Below, in pieces: positions 28,111-38,074 of a stretch of DNA of 64,000 nt. Under the pieces are notes generated by a model. The model did not search any database and was not told the origin of the DNA. It saw only the letters and a program-made list of their open reading frames with translations. A program made the translations under genes and the position numbers. This DNA comes from Brevibacterium siliguriense (GTDB lineage Bacteria; Actinomycetota; Actinomycetes; Actinomycetales; Brevibacteriaceae): NCBI RefSeq assembly GCF_900105315.1, contig NZ_LT629766.1, forward strand, positions 1,798,001 to 1,862,000, given 5' to 3'. Numbering within the stretch: position 1 is the stretch's first letter; each line of letters starts with the position of its first letter.

Positions 28111-28164
28111 CCTGTCGAGACGACACGTTCCGCGCGCCCCTACCGAATCCGGAGGGGCTTTTTT
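28092..28164 (+). promoter_or_regulatory. Transcription attenuator (antiterminator and terminator) of ilvBN
   Basis: Terminator: GCCCCT at 28136-28141 pairs with AGGGGC at 28153-28158, followed by six T (28159-28164). Antiterminator: GCGCGCGGA at 28092-28100 is the exact reverse complement of TCCGCGCGC at 28129-28137, which overlaps the left arm of the terminator, so only one of the two can form. The first strand lies inside the last codons of the leader peptide, as in classical amino acid attenuation. Confidence 0.85.
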
Positions 28165-28205
28165 AATGCGGAGATGAGAAGGAAACCTAGGAAGGATAGG
28201 AATCG

Positions 28206-30140
28206 ATGGCAGCCAAGCCCTCGACCGCGAAGGACACGGGCACTCAACCCGCGTCCGCACCGGTCACAGCCACACCGTCCAGCATTCGCCGCAACACCGG
28301 CCCCGAGGTCCTCACCGGCGCACAGGCGATCGTCCGCAGCCTCGAGAAGCTCGAGGTCGACACGGTATTCGGGCTTCCCGGCGGAACCATCCTTCCCACC
28401 TATGACCCGCTGTTCGAGACGGAGAAGATCCGCCACATCCTCGTCCGCCACGAGCAGGGTGCCGGCCATGCGGCCGAAGGCTATGCGGCCGCCTCGGGCA
28501 AGCTCGGCGTGTGCATCGCCACCTCGGGCCCGGGTGCGACGAACCTCATCACGGCGCTGGCCGATGCGCATATGGACTCCGTGCCGATGCTCGCGATCAC
28601 CGGTCAGCAGGCCTCGTCGCTGCTCGGCACCGATGCGTTCCAGGAAGCCGATATCGTCGGCATGACGATGCCGGTGACCAAGCACAGCTTCCTCGTCACC
28701 CGCGCCGAGGACATTCCGGCCGCGCTCGTCAACGCCCACCACATCGCGACCACCGGTCGTCCCGGCCCCGTGCTCGTCGACATCACCAAGGATGCGCAGA
28801 CCGGAACGGCCCCGTTCGTGTGGCCGGAGGAGCCGGCGCTGCCCGGCTACCGCCCGATCCTCAAGCCGCACGCCAAGCAGATCCGCGAGGCCGCGCGTCT
28901 GATGTCCGAGGCTCAGCGCCCCGTGTTCTACATCGGCGGCGGCGTCATCCGCTCGGAGGCCGAGAAGGAGCTGCTGCGCCTGGCGGAGGCGACGAACATT
29001 CCCGTGGTCACCACGCTCATGGCGCGCGGAGCCTTCCCGGATTCGCACCAGCTGCACCTGGGCATGCCCGGGATGCACGGCAGCGTGCCGGCCGTCACCG
29101 CCTTCCAGAAGGCCGACCTGCTCATCGCCATCGGCGCCCGCTTCGATGACCGCGTGACCGGCAAGCTCGATTCCTTCGCTCCGAACGCGCAGGTCATCCA
29201 CGCCGATATCGACCCGGCCGAGATCGGCAAGAACCGCGAGGTCGACGTCGCCATCGTCGGCGATGCCCGCGAAGTGCTCGCCGAGATGCTCGCGGAGATG
29301 CGCAGCAAGTTCCCCAAGGCTCTGGAACGTCAGCGCGAACCGTGGTGGCGTTTCCTCAACCGCCTCAAGCAGACCTACCCGCTCGGCTATGAGGCGCACG
29401 GCGATCTGTGTGATCCGCAGTACGTCATCTCCCGGATCTCTGCTCTCACCGGCCCCGAGGCGGTCTATGCCGCGGGCGTGGGGCAGCATCAGATGTGGGC
29501 GGCTCAGTTCATCGAATTCGAGCGTCCGAAGTCCTGGCTGAACTCCGGCGGACTCGGCACCATGGGCTATTCCGTGCCCGCGGCCATGGGTGCGAAGGTC
29601 GGTCAGCCCGACCGTGTGGTGTGGGCGATCGACGGTGACGGCTGCTTCCAGATGACGAATCAGGAACTGGCCACCTGTGCGCTCAACAACATCCCGATCA
29701 AGGTTGCGATCATCAACAACTCGTCCTTAGGGATGGTCCGTCAGTGGCAGACCCTGTTCTACGACGGCCGCTACTCGAACACCGACCTCAACACCGGTCA
29801 CGAGACGATCCGCATCCCCGACTTCGCCAAACTGGCCGAAGCCTACGGTTGCGAAGCGCTGCGCGTGGACCGCAATGAGGATGTCGATGCCGCGATCGAG
29901 AAGGCGCTGTCGATCAATGATCGACCGGTCGTCCTCGACTTCACGGTCCCACCGGATGCGATGGTGTGGCCGATGGTCGCGGCTGGCGTGTCGAACGATG
30001 AGATCGAGTACGCCCGCGGCATTCGCCCCGAATTCGACGGGGAAGGCGAAGAGGAAGCCGAAGCCGCCATCGCCGAGGCGGGAATGAATGAAGACGGCAC
30101 GGTGCGTTCCGTGGCTCAGATCGAAGGAGGCCTGGAATGA
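28206..30140 (+). CDS. ilvB: Acetolactate synthase large subunit
   Basis: Catalytic subunit of acetohydroxyacid synthase, the first common step of valine, leucine and isoleucine synthesis, using ThDP, Mg and FAD. The 644-residue product has the N-terminal [13 protein letters not shown] and [14 protein letters not shown] (catalytic Glu) segments near residues 56-95, the FAD-binding middle domain, and the ThDP motif [15 protein letters not shown] near 477 with NNSSLGMV. The N-terminal 35 residues are a Thr/Ala/Pro-rich extension. ATG 28206 has GGAAGG upstream. It overlaps ilvN by four bases (ATGA). It is controlled by the attenuator at 28060-28164. Confidence 0.97.
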   Translation: MAAKPSTAKDTGTQPASAPVTATPSSIRRNTGPEVLTGAQAIVRSLEKLEVDTVFGLPGGTILPTYDPLFETEKIRHILVRHEQGAGHAAEGYAAASGKLGVCIATSGPGATNLITALADAHMDSVPMLAITGQQASSLLGTDAFQEADIVGMTMPVTKHSFLVTRAEDIPAALVNAHHIATTGRPGPVLVDITKDAQTGTAPFVWPEEPALPGYRPILKPHAKQIREAARLMSEAQRPVFYIGGGVIRSEAEKELLRLAEATNIPVVTTLMARGAFPDSHQLHLGMPGMHGSVPAVTAFQKADLLIAIGARFDDRVTGKLDSFAPNAQVIHADIDPAEIGKNREVDVAIVGDAREVLAEMLAEMRSKFPKALERQREPWWRFLNRLKQTYPLGYEAHGDLCDPQYVISRISALTGPEAVYAAGVGQHQMWAAQFIEFERPKSWLNSGGLGTMGYSVPAAMGAKVGQPDRVVWAIDGDGCFQMTNQELATCALNNIPIKVAIINNSSLGMVRQWQTLFYDGRYSNTDLNTGHETIRIPDFAKLAEAYGCEALRVDRNEDVDAAIEKALSINDRPVVLDFTVPPDAMVWPMVAAGVSNDEIEYARGIRPEFDGEGEEEAEAAIAEAGMNEDGTVRSVAQIEGGLE

Positions 30141-30652
30141 ACAACAGCCGGCACACACTCTCTGTCCTGGTCGAGAACAAGCCAGGTGTGCTCACTCGGT
30201 TCACCGGTCTCATCGCCCGTCGCGGCTTCAACATCCACAGCCTCGCCGTCGGCGTGACCGAGCACGAAGAACTCTCGCGGATCACCGTGGTCGTCGACGT
30301 CAACGATGTTCCTCTGGAGCAGGTGACGAAGCAGCTGAACAAGCTCGTCAACGTCATCAAGATCGTCGAACTCGAACCCGAGTCCTCGGTGCGTCGCGCG
30401 CACATCATCTACAAGGTCAAGGCGAATGCGGCGACACGGCCGCAGGTCGCCTCGGCGGTGGAGATGTTCCGGGCGAAGATCGTCGACGTCGGACCCGACT
30501 CCGTCAGCATCGAGGCCACCGGCGAGCTCGGCAAGGTCGAGGCGCTGCGTGAGGTCCTGGAGCCCTTCGGCATCAAGGAGATCGTGCAGTCGGGAACCGT
30601 TGCCATCGGACGCGGGGCGAAGTCGATCACCGATCGCGCGCTCCGCAGCTGA
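30137..30652 (+). CDS. ilvN: Acetolactate synthase small (regulatory) subunit
   Basis: Regulatory subunit that activates IlvB and mediates valine feedback inhibition. The 171-residue product has an ACT domain at residues 1-80 ([20 protein letters not shown], then FNIHSLAVG) and a second ACT-like half. It starts in the ATGA overlap with ilvB, so the subunits are co-translated. ilvC follows after 106 bases. Confidence 0.96.
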   Translation: MNNSRHTLSVLVENKPGVLTRFTGLIARRGFNIHSLAVGVTEHEELSRITVVVDVNDVPLEQVTKQLNKLVNVIKIVELEPESSVRRAHIIYKVKANAATRPQVASAVEMFRAKIVDVGPDSVSIEATGELGKVEALREVLEPFGIKEIVQSGTVAIGRGAKSITDRALRS

Positions 30653-30740
30653 TTTCGCGTTCCAACCTGTGGAACCCCAGTCATCTCAATACGTGAACAG
30701 CAGTACCGAACTGTGAAACAATGGGGACATCACCCCGTAA

Positions 30741-31790
<1,050 letters not shown>

Positions 31791-31796
31791 GTCTGA

Positions 31797-31830
31797 TCAC
31801 TCGGTACTGATCGTCACTCGGTACTGATCG
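31797..31830 (+). repeat. Perfect 2 x 17-bp tandem repeat after ilvC
   Basis: TCACTCGGTACTGATCG occurs at 31797-31813 and again, directly abutting, at 31814-31830. It lies between the ilvC stop and its terminator, probably a recent local duplication. Confidence 0.9.
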
Positions 31831-31832
31831 CA

Positions 31833-31866
31833 GGAGCCCCGGACACCGCTCGGTGTCCGGGGCTCC
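31833..31866 (+). terminator. Strong terminator after ilvC
   Basis: A perfect 15-bp stem: GGAGCCCCGGACACC at 31833-31847 and its exact complement at 31852-31866 around GCTC. The downstream tail is not T-rich. Confidence 0.8.
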
Positions 31867-31975
31867 GACTCATTCACCGCAGCGATCCCCGCGCCTCGGC
31901 GATCCCAAGGCCTCGGACGGCGATCGTTCGGGTGAATCTTCCGCCGGCGGCACCGATCTGGACTACTGTGGATGT

Positions 31976-33268
31976 GTGACGAATTACAGATTCGAAGACT
32001 TCGAGCCCACTATCGATGAGGCCACCGGCGAACCGGATGAGCGCACCAAGGCGTACTTCGCCTCGACGAGCGTCGGCTTCCATGACCCCCGCTCCACGGA
32101 TAAGGCTCTGGTGGGCAGGGTGAAGCGGGCGATCGCCGATGGGCGCAAGCTCACCGCCGTCTACGCCGACCAGGAGTTCGGCCACGGCCTCGACTCCACC
32201 ATCCCGGTAGCGACCTTCGCCTGGTTCGAAAAACTCGTCAACGTCGGCGGCGGGCGGCTGATTCCCGGACACCTCATCACCTGGATCACGGTGCGTCCGA
32301 CCCATCGGCGGCGCGGTCTGCTGCGGTCGCTCATGACCACGGACCTCGCCGAGGCGAAGGCGAGCGGCTACCCGTTCGCCGCGCTGACCGCGACCGAAGG
32401 CGGAATCTACTCGCGCTTCGGCTTCGGTGTGGCGACCTGGCTGCGTTCGATCGAGGTCGACACCTCTCCCGGCTTCAAAATGGTCCGCGAACCCGATCGT
32501 CGCGTGGAGATGTGCCTGCCCAGCGAGCTGCGCGAACTGGCTCCGCAGATCTACAACCGATTCATGCGCACCTCGCCCGGAGCGATGGAGCGCCAGCAGA
32601 CCTATATCGAACGCGCCACCGGGGCGCTCAACACTGAGACGGGCGAAGAGGACCGGGGCGTCCGCGCGGCCCTGCATTTCGACGAACAAGGCGAGCCCGA
32701 CGGCTACGTGTCCTATAAGTTCGCCGGCTGGTCGAAGAGCCCGCCGACCGTCGACATCATCGACTTCGTGGCTGTCACCGATGCGGCCTACGCGTCCCTG
32801 TGGTCGTTCCTCGCGGCCATCGACCTGTCGACCCGAGTGACCTTCGGCGAGTCCGCCGAATACTCCCCGCTGCCGTGGCTGCTCACCGATTCGCGGCGCG
32901 TGAAGACCGTCGCGAGCGAGGACAATATCTGGATCCGCATCCTCGACGTCAAGGCCGCGCTCGAGGCTCGCCCCTGGTATGTGCCTGGAACGCTGACGAT
33001 CGACATCGACGATTCCCTCGACCTCGCCGGCGGGCGCTTCACGATCACCTCGGATGGTGAGAACGCCGAGGTGACCCCTGCTTCCGACTCGACGCCGGCG
33101 GACCTGGGGCTCGGCATCGCCGAACTCGGGTCCCTGTACCTCGGCGGCGCCGATCCCGTCATCCTCGCCCGTGCCGGGCGCATCGATGAGCAGACGCCGG
33201 GATCCGCGGTGCTCGCCAGCGCGATGTTCAGTCTCGGTCGGGCACCGTATTCGCCGAACGGATTCTGA
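31976..33268 (+). CDS. Eis-family GNAT N-acetyltransferase
   Basis: A 430-residue acetyltransferase of the Eis type, known in mycobacteria for acetylating aminoglycosides and Lys residues; the natural substrate here is unknown. An N-terminal GNAT domain carries the acetyl-CoA loop VRPTHRRRGLLRSLM near residue 105 and the TEGGIYSRFGFGVAT segment near 140. A second GNAT-like half and a C-terminal SCP2-like domain follow, and the chain ends in Phe, as in Eis where the C-terminal carboxylate is catalytic. The start is GTG 31976 (VTNYRF); the frame stays open further upstream through the ilvC terminator, which is not coding. Confidence 0.85.
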   Translation: MTNYRFEDFEPTIDEATGEPDERTKAYFASTSVGFHDPRSTDKALVGRVKRAIADGRKLTAVYADQEFGHGLDSTIPVATFAWFEKLVNVGGGRLIPGHLITWITVRPTHRRRGLLRSLMTTDLAEAKASGYPFAALTATEGGIYSRFGFGVATWLRSIEVDTSPGFKMVREPDRRVEMCLPSELRELAPQIYNRFMRTSPGAMERQQTYIERATGALNTETGEEDRGVRAALHFDEQGEPDGYVSYKFAGWSKSPPTVDIIDFVAVTDAAYASLWSFLAAIDLSTRVTFGESAEYSPLPWLLTDSRRVKTVASEDNIWIRILDVKAALEARPWYVPGTLTIDIDDSLDLAGGRFTITSDGENAEVTPASDSTPADLGLGIAELGSLYLGGADPVILARAGRIDEQTPGSAVLASAMFSLGRAPYSPNGF

Positions 33269-33325
33269 GCACGCCACGGGTTCTGAGGCTGCGGCACTGT
33301 CTGTTGAGCGATTCTTCCCAGAATC

Positions 33326-33357
33326 TGAGACTTTGTGAAGGAATCCCGAAAGTCTCA
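33326..33357. promoter_or_regulatory. 9-bp inverted repeat overlapping the likely serA promoter
   Basis: TGAGACTTT at 33326-33334 and AAAGTCTCA at 33349-33357 are exact reverse complements with a 14-base spacer. TTGTGA (33333-33338) and CATAAG (33356-33361), 17 bases apart, could be the -35 and -10, so a protein bound to both arms would block polymerase. The GAGAC core recalls the leuB upstream repeats. The regulator is not named. Confidence 0.55.
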
Positions 33358-33395
33358 TAAGGTGGACGCGTCCCGGACGCAACAGGAGGAAATCA

Positions 33396-34988
33396 GTGCC
33401 CAAGCCCGTCGTGCTCATCGCCGAAGAACTGTCACCGGCCACCATCGAAGCTCTCGGAGGAGACTTCGAGATCCGTCACACGGAGGGCGCCGATCGATCC
33501 CAGCTCCTGCCCGCCATCGCCGACGCCGATGCGATCCTCGTCCGGTCGGCCACGCAGGTCGACGCCGAAGCCATCAATGCGGCGAAGAACCTCAAGGTCA
33601 TCGCCCGCGCCGGAGTCGGACTCGACAACGTCGATGTCCCCGCAGCCACCTCGGCGGGTGTCATGGTCGTCAACGCACCCACGTCGAACATCATCTCCGC
33701 AGCCGAGCTGACGATGGCTCACATCCTCGGTTCGGCTCGCTACTTCGGTGCCGGAAACACCTCGCTGAAGGCGGGGGAGTGGAACCGGAAGAAGTACACC
33801 GGCGTCGAACTCTACGAGAAGACTCTGGGCATCGTCGGCCTCGGCCGCATCGGCGGACTCGTCGCCGAACGTGCGAAGGCCTTCGGCATGCGACTCGTCG
33901 GCTACGACCCCTACATCACTCAGGCTCGTGCTGCTCAGATGGGCGTCGAGGTCCTCGACCTGCCAAGCCTGCTCGCCGTGTCCGACTTCGTCACCGTGCA
34001 CATGCCGAAGACGCCGGAGACAGTCGGCATGATCAGCACCGAAGAACTCAAGGCGGCCAAGCCCGAAGCCCGGTTCATCAACGTCGCCCGCGGCGGCATC
34101 ATCGACGAGGCGGCCCTGGCCGAAGCCGTGGCCAACGGTGAGGTCGGCGGCGCCGGAATCGACGTCTGGAACGTCGAACCGCCGGAGCACTCGGCACTCA
34201 TGGACCTCGACGCCGTCAACGTCACCCCGCACCTCGGCGCCTCGACCCATGAGGCTCAGGAGAAGGCCGGTGTCGCCGTGGCGAAGTCCGTGCGCAAGGC
34301 ACTGGCCGGCGAACTCGTCCCCGATGCGGTCAATGTCGCGGGTGGCGCCATCCACGAGGATGTGCGTCCGGGCATCCCGCTGGCCGAACGTCTGGGCCGG
34401 GTCGTCAACGCTCTGGCCGACTCCTCGGTCACGCACTTCAAGGTCGAGGTCAACGGCGAGATCGCCGACAAGGACGTCTCCGTCCTCAAGCTCTCCGCGC
34501 TCAAGGGCCTGTTCAAGGACGTGGTGTCCGACCAGGTCTCCTACGTCAACGCTCCGCTGCTGGCCGAAGAGCGCGGAATCGGCGTCGAGCTGGTCACCGA
34601 TCCGTACTGCGAGTCGTTCCGCAACATCACCCGTCTGACCGCGACGACGAGCACCGGACAGCGCATCTCCGTGTCCGGCACCGTGACCGGTCCGAAGCTC
34701 GTGCAGAAGCTCACCGAAGTCGACGGCTACTCGCTCGAGATCGAACTGACCGACAATCTGCTGATCTTCCGCTACGAGGATCGTCCGGGAATCATCGGTC
34801 AGCTGGGTCTGGCGCTCGGCGCCAACAACGTCAACATCGCGGGCATGCAGGTCTCACCCGCATCGACGAGCAACGAGGCGCTGTCCGTGCTCGCCGTGGA
34901 TTCGGTCGTCTCGGACGAGGTCGTCAAGGCTGTGGCCGGTGCAGTGAATGCTTCGGCCTTCACCGGTGTCTCGCTCCAGGAGGACTGA
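33396..34988 (+). CDS. serA: D-3-phosphoglycerate dehydrogenase
   Basis: First enzyme of serine synthesis. The 530-residue long form has the catalytic and NAD-binding domain at residues 1-310 (GIVGLGRIGG near 150; RGGIIDEAAL; EPPEHSAL; HLGAST with the catalytic His), an intervening ASB domain, and a C-terminal ACT domain (about 455-530, DRPGIIGQLGLALG) that usually senses serine. GTG start at 33396 with AGGAGG at 33384-33389. Serine made here feeds cysE and cysK at the left of the window. Confidence 0.97.
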   Translation: MPKPVVLIAEELSPATIEALGGDFEIRHTEGADRSQLLPAIADADAILVRSATQVDAEAINAAKNLKVIARAGVGLDNVDVPAATSAGVMVVNAPTSNIISAAELTMAHILGSARYFGAGNTSLKAGEWNRKKYTGVELYEKTLGIVGLGRIGGLVAERAKAFGMRLVGYDPYITQARAAQMGVEVLDLPSLLAVSDFVTVHMPKTPETVGMISTEELKAAKPEARFINVARGGIIDEAALAEAVANGEVGGAGIDVWNVEPPEHSALMDLDAVNVTPHLGASTHEAQEKAGVAVAKSVRKALAGELVPDAVNVAGGAIHEDVRPGIPLAERLGRVVNALADSSVTHFKVEVNGEIADKDVSVLKLSALKGLFKDVVSDQVSYVNAPLLAEERGIGVELVTDPYCESFRNITRLTATTSTGQRISVSGTVTGPKLVQKLTEVDGYSLEIELTDNLLIFRYEDRPGIIGQLGLALGANNVNIAGMQVSPASTSNEALSVLAVDSVVSDEVVKAVAGAVNASAFTGVSLQED

Positions 34989-35010
34989 GAAACTTTCAAG
35001 CAGGACCCGT

Positions 35011-35712
35011 TCAGCCCGCAAGCCACAGAGCGAAGCGGGGTGAGCGGGTCCTCTGCGCGATCAGGATCCAGAATTCGTCAGCGAGAACGGCGACGGCGAT
35101 GCCGATGAAGGCGCCGGCGATAGTATCGGTGAGCCAGTGGACCTGAAGCGCGGTCCGCGACCACATCATCGCGAGGATCCAGATGGCAGCGAGGACGAAC
35201 GACCAATGGAAGCCCAGCCTCGGTGTTCGTGCTTCTGCCGCCTGATCCGGCGATCTGCGCAGCTGGTGACGACGGCAGGCGATGATGGCCAGACTCATGG
35301 CCAGCGCAGCCGCGCCCATCGAATGCCCCGAGGGGTAGGAGAAGCCTAAGGACTCGTAGAGCTGATCGCCGGGGCGCAGGCGGGTGACGATGGCCTTGAG
35401 GATCTCCGAGACGGCGATGCCGGCGAGCATCGTCGTGACGAGAAAGACCGCCGAGCGCAGTCGTCTGCGCACCACGAAGAGGCCCATGAGCAGCGCGGTG
35501 CAGATGACCACGCCGGTGCCTCCGCCGACCTCGGCGAGAACGACGGCGATCCAGTACGGCACCGAACCCTCATCGAGGCCGACGAACTCCAGCCAGGACT
35601 GATCGATCGGCGTCGGGCCGATGCGCTCGAGATGCAGCCACAGCCCGAAGGCGATGACGAACAGGGCGGCTGGCAGTGTTGACCACAGCAGCCAGGACGG
35701 CTGTCGGCTCAA
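35011..35712 (-). CDS. PAP2-family membrane phosphatase
   Basis: Membrane lipid or diphosphate phosphatase of the PAP2 (type 2 phosphatidic acid phosphatase) family, 233 residues, five to six helices. The three catalytic motifs are intact: KAIVTRLRP near residue 110, YPSGHSMG near 125 and SRTALQVHWLTD near 185. The TTG start at 35710-35712 overlaps the stop of the upstream CitE-like gene (TTGA), suggesting coupling. The substrate (phosphatidic acid, undecaprenyl diphosphate or other) is unknown. Confidence 0.87.
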   Translation of the reverse strand: MSRQPSWLLWSTLPAALFVIAFGLWLHLERIGPTPIDQSWLEFVGLDEGSVPYWIAVVLAEVGGGTGVVICTALLMGLFVVRRRLRSAVFLVTTMLAGIAVSEILKAIVTRLRPGDQLYESLGFSYPSGHSMGAAALAMSLAIIACRRHQLRRSPDQAAEARTPRLGFHWSFVLAAIWILAMMWSRTALQVHWLTDTIAGAFIGIAVAVLADEFWILIAQRTRSPRFALWLAG

Positions 35713-36560
35713 GCGTTCCAGAGGCCGTAGGTGTCGGCCAGTGATGCGATCTTCTTCGCACGGGCTAGGCGCGGCAGGTAGGAGCCGTCGGTGATCTCGG
35801 ACCCGCCTTCGGCGGCTTCGAGCATCTGGCGGGCCCAGTCACGTTCGTCCTCGCTCGGGCTCATCGCCTCGTTGAGGGTGTTGACCTGGTCGACGGTGAG
35901 GACGAGCTTGCCGGTCATGCCCATCATGTGCGTGACCTCGGCGTCGGCCCAGACTTTCTCGTCATCGGCGTCGGCCGCCGACGGTCCGTCGATGGGACCG
36001 GGCAGGCCGCCCATGCGGGAGGCGATTGTCAGGCGCGAACGGGCATAAGCCAGGGCCATCGGGTCGCCGGAGAAGCCGGTGTCCTTGCGGAAGTCGTTCG
36101 TGCCGAAGGCCAGACGGAAGGTACCGGGCGCCTCCGCGATGCGGGTGGCGTTCTCGACTCCGCGGGCCGATTCGAGAAGTGCGAGCACGGGCAGCCCGGC
36201 CTTCGCCCGCATCGCGGTGTAGGACACCTGCTCGGGGCGTTCGGTCTCAGGGAGCATGACTCCGCGCAGTCCCGGCAGCATGGCCACGGCGGCGAGGTCG
36301 TCATCCCAGAACTCGGACTCCATCTTGTTGATGCGCACCCAGGCTGACATTCCGTTCTCCAGTGCGCGCACGACATTGTCACGAGCTTCGAGCTTCTTGT
36401 CATCGGCGACGGAGGCTTCGAGATCGAAGATGACGGAGTCCGCTTCCGAAGTCTGCGCGGGAGTGAAGATCTCCTCTTTCGCAGCATTGACGAGCAGCCA
36501 GGACCGGGAGAGTTTGGCGGGCAGAGCTGCGGCACGGGCGTTGCGGATGGTCTCGGTCAA
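35709..36560 (-). CDS. CitE-like HpcH/HpaI-family lyase
   Basis: TIM-barrel aldolase/lyase of the citrate lyase beta-subunit family, 283 residues. The N-terminal SRSWLLVNAAKEEIF and the DSVIFDLEASVADDKK segment with the metal-binding acidic residues, plus a later LLESARGVENATRI segment with a conserved Glu, define the family. Stand-alone CitE-like proteins act on acyl-CoA thioesters such as malyl- or citramalyl-CoA; there is no citrate lyase alpha or acyl carrier gene nearby. The TTG start at 36558-36560 has GAGAAAG upstream. It is co-transcribed with the PAP2 gene. Confidence 0.82.
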   Translation of the reverse strand: MTETIRNARAAALPAKLSRSWLLVNAAKEEIFTPAQTSEADSVIFDLEASVADDKKLEARDNVVRALENGMSAWVRINKMESEFWDDDLAAVAMLPGLRGVMLPETERPEQVSYTAMRAKAGLPVLALLESARGVENATRIAEAPGTFRLAFGTNDFRKDTGFSGDPMALAYARSRLTIASRMGGLPGPIDGPSAADADDEKVWADAEVTHMMGMTGKLVLTVDQVNTLNEAMSPSEDERDWARQMLEAAEGGSEITDGSYLPRLARAKKIASLADTYGLWNA

Positions 36561-36859
36561 TGATCGACTTTCTCTCGGGGCTGTTTCTGTGCGGCCCCCA
36601 CGGGGTTTGGGGTGCTGTATCCATCTTCGTCCCTGCGGAGCCGGATGTGTAGCCGAGAACAGGGATTGAGACGTGAAATTGTTCATGACGGTATAAGCAG
36701 CGTGGGGTCCGCGGCGACGGCAGGCCTCGCGCAATGGGGGAAAGTCGCTTGCGGGCGGCCGAGGTCGCTGTGGCTTCTCGCCTGTGTATGGTCGTGGTCG
36801 GAAGTTCATATTGTAAGACGCAGTAGTTGTATCGTGAGATGCGGTTCTATTCTGAGAGC
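36561..36859. other. Divergent intergenic region between citE-like gene and leuB
   Basis: About 299 bases with no supported gene. The right third is AT-richer and carries the leuB control repeats; the left part should hold the promoter of the leftward citE-like/PAP2 pair. A short hairpin-prone stretch, CGGCCCCCACGGGG, lies near 36592-36606. Confidence 0.5.
36807..36842 (+). promoter_or_regulatory. Paired 15-bp operator-like direct repeats before leuB
   Basis: CATATTGTAAGACGC at 36807-36821 and TGTATCGTGAGATGC at 36828-36842 match at 10 or 11 of 15 positions, with all or nearly all differences transitions, and are exactly 21 bp apart, about two helical turns. This is typical of two regulator dimers bound on one DNA face. 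leuB in related actinobacteria is controlled by IclR-type regulators (LtbR, NdgR). Assignment to that family is an inference. Confidence 0.5.
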
Positions 36860-37897
36860 ATGAAGTTCTCAATCGCAGTCATGCCCGGAGATGGAATCGG
36901 CAACGAGGTCGTCCCCGAAGGCCTCAAAGTCCTCAAACGCGCCATCGAGGTGTCCGGCGAGCCAGTCGAGCTCGAGCTCACCGACTACAAGGTCGGTGCC
37001 CAGCGCTACCACGAGACCGGCGAGACGCTTACCGACGAAGAGCTCGAATCGCTGCGTGGACATGATGCCATCTTCTTCGGTGCCTGCGGAGATCCGTCCG
37101 TGCCTTCCGGCGTGCTCGAGCGCGGAGTGATCCTCAAGATGCGCTTCGGGCTGAGCCATGCGGTGAACCTGCGTCCCTCGAAACTGTTCGCCGGAGTCAC
37201 CAGCCCGCTGGCCGATCCCGGCAAGATCGATTTCGTCGTCGTCCGTGAGGGCACCGAAGGTTCGTACACCGGATCCGGTGGATCCGTTCGCACGGACACC
37301 CCGCAGGAAGTTGCGACCGAGGTCTCGGTCAACACCTGGTACGGAGTCGAGCGCGCTGTCCGCGATGCCTTCGCCCGCGCTCAGGCTCGGAACAAAAAGC
37401 TCACGTACGTGCACAAGCACAATGTCATGGTCCACGCCGGTCACCTGTGGCGTCGCGTGGTCGAGAAGGTCGGCCAGGAATACCCCGAGGTGGCGGTCAA
37501 CTACGAGCACACCGACGCGTGCACGATCTACATGGTCACGAATCCCGAGCGCTACGACGTCATCGTCACCGACAACCTCTTCGGTGACATCCTCACCGAC
37601 CTCGCAGCCGCGGTTACCGGCGGAATCGGTCTGGCCGCCTCGGGGAACCTCAACGTAGAAGGAACGGCGCCGAGCCTGTTCGAGCCGATCCACGGATCTG
37701 CTCCCGACATCGCAGGCCAGCAGATCGCCGACCCGACCGCCTCGATTCTCTCGGGAGCGCTCATGGCCTCCAATCTGGGACTCGAGACCGTGGCCAAGGC
37801 GATTGAGACGGCCGTCGAGGCCGACCTCGCCGAGCGCGACGGAACGAAGCGGTCCACCACCGAGGTGGGCGACGCGATCGCGGCACGCCTCGGCTGA
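36860..37897 (+). CDS. leuB: 3-isopropylmalate dehydrogenase
   Basis: Oxidatively decarboxylates 3-isopropylmalate in leucine synthesis, using NAD. The 345-residue product shows [14 protein letters not shown] at the start, the substrate Arg residues in [13 protein letters not shown] and NLRPSKL, the catalytic Tyr/Lys region, and the C-terminal [11 protein letters not shown] and [13 protein letters not shown] motifs of the decarboxylating dehydrogenase family. The first ATG with a plausible ribosome site (GAGAG) is 36860. It lies between the operator-like repeats and ilvE; no leuA or leuCD is seen in the window. Confidence 0.96.
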   Translation: MKFSIAVMPGDGIGNEVVPEGLKVLKRAIEVSGEPVELELTDYKVGAQRYHETGETLTDEELESLRGHDAIFFGACGDPSVPSGVLERGVILKMRFGLSHAVNLRPSKLFAGVTSPLADPGKIDFVVVREGTEGSYTGSGGSVRTDTPQEVATEVSVNTWYGVERAVRDAFARAQARNKKLTYVHKHNVMVHAGHLWRRVVEKVGQEYPEVAVNYEHTDACTIYMVTNPERYDVIVTDNLFGDILTDLAAAVTGGIGLAASGNLNVEGTAPSLFEPIHGSAPDIAGQQIADPTASILSGALMASNLGLETVAKAIETAVEADLAERDGTKRSTTEVGDAIAARLG

Positions 37898-37995
37898 CGT
37901 GGTCGACCGCCTCGGTGAGGGGCGGATGGGTGACGACGGGGTCGCCTCTGCGATAAACAACCCGATTGACTGACGGCTGATCTCAGGGTCGACGA

Positions 37996-38028
37996 CATCA
38001 CCCCGGTGCGACGAGCACCGGGGTGATG
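37996..38028 (+). terminator. Terminator after leuB
   Basis: A perfect 14-bp stem: CATCACCCCGGTGC at 37996-38009 and GCACCGGGGTGATG at 38015-38028 around GACGA. It separates leuB from ilvE, which must have its own promoter in the next 45 bases or rely on readthrough. Confidence 0.8.
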
Positions 38029-38074
38029 GACTACCCTGAAAGTGTCACTCATCACAAATGAGAAGAGAGTTTTC

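Noticed and set aside
28140..29489. 449-codon leftward open frame opposite ilvB
   Set aside because: Same type of artefact; it would also run across the attenuator.
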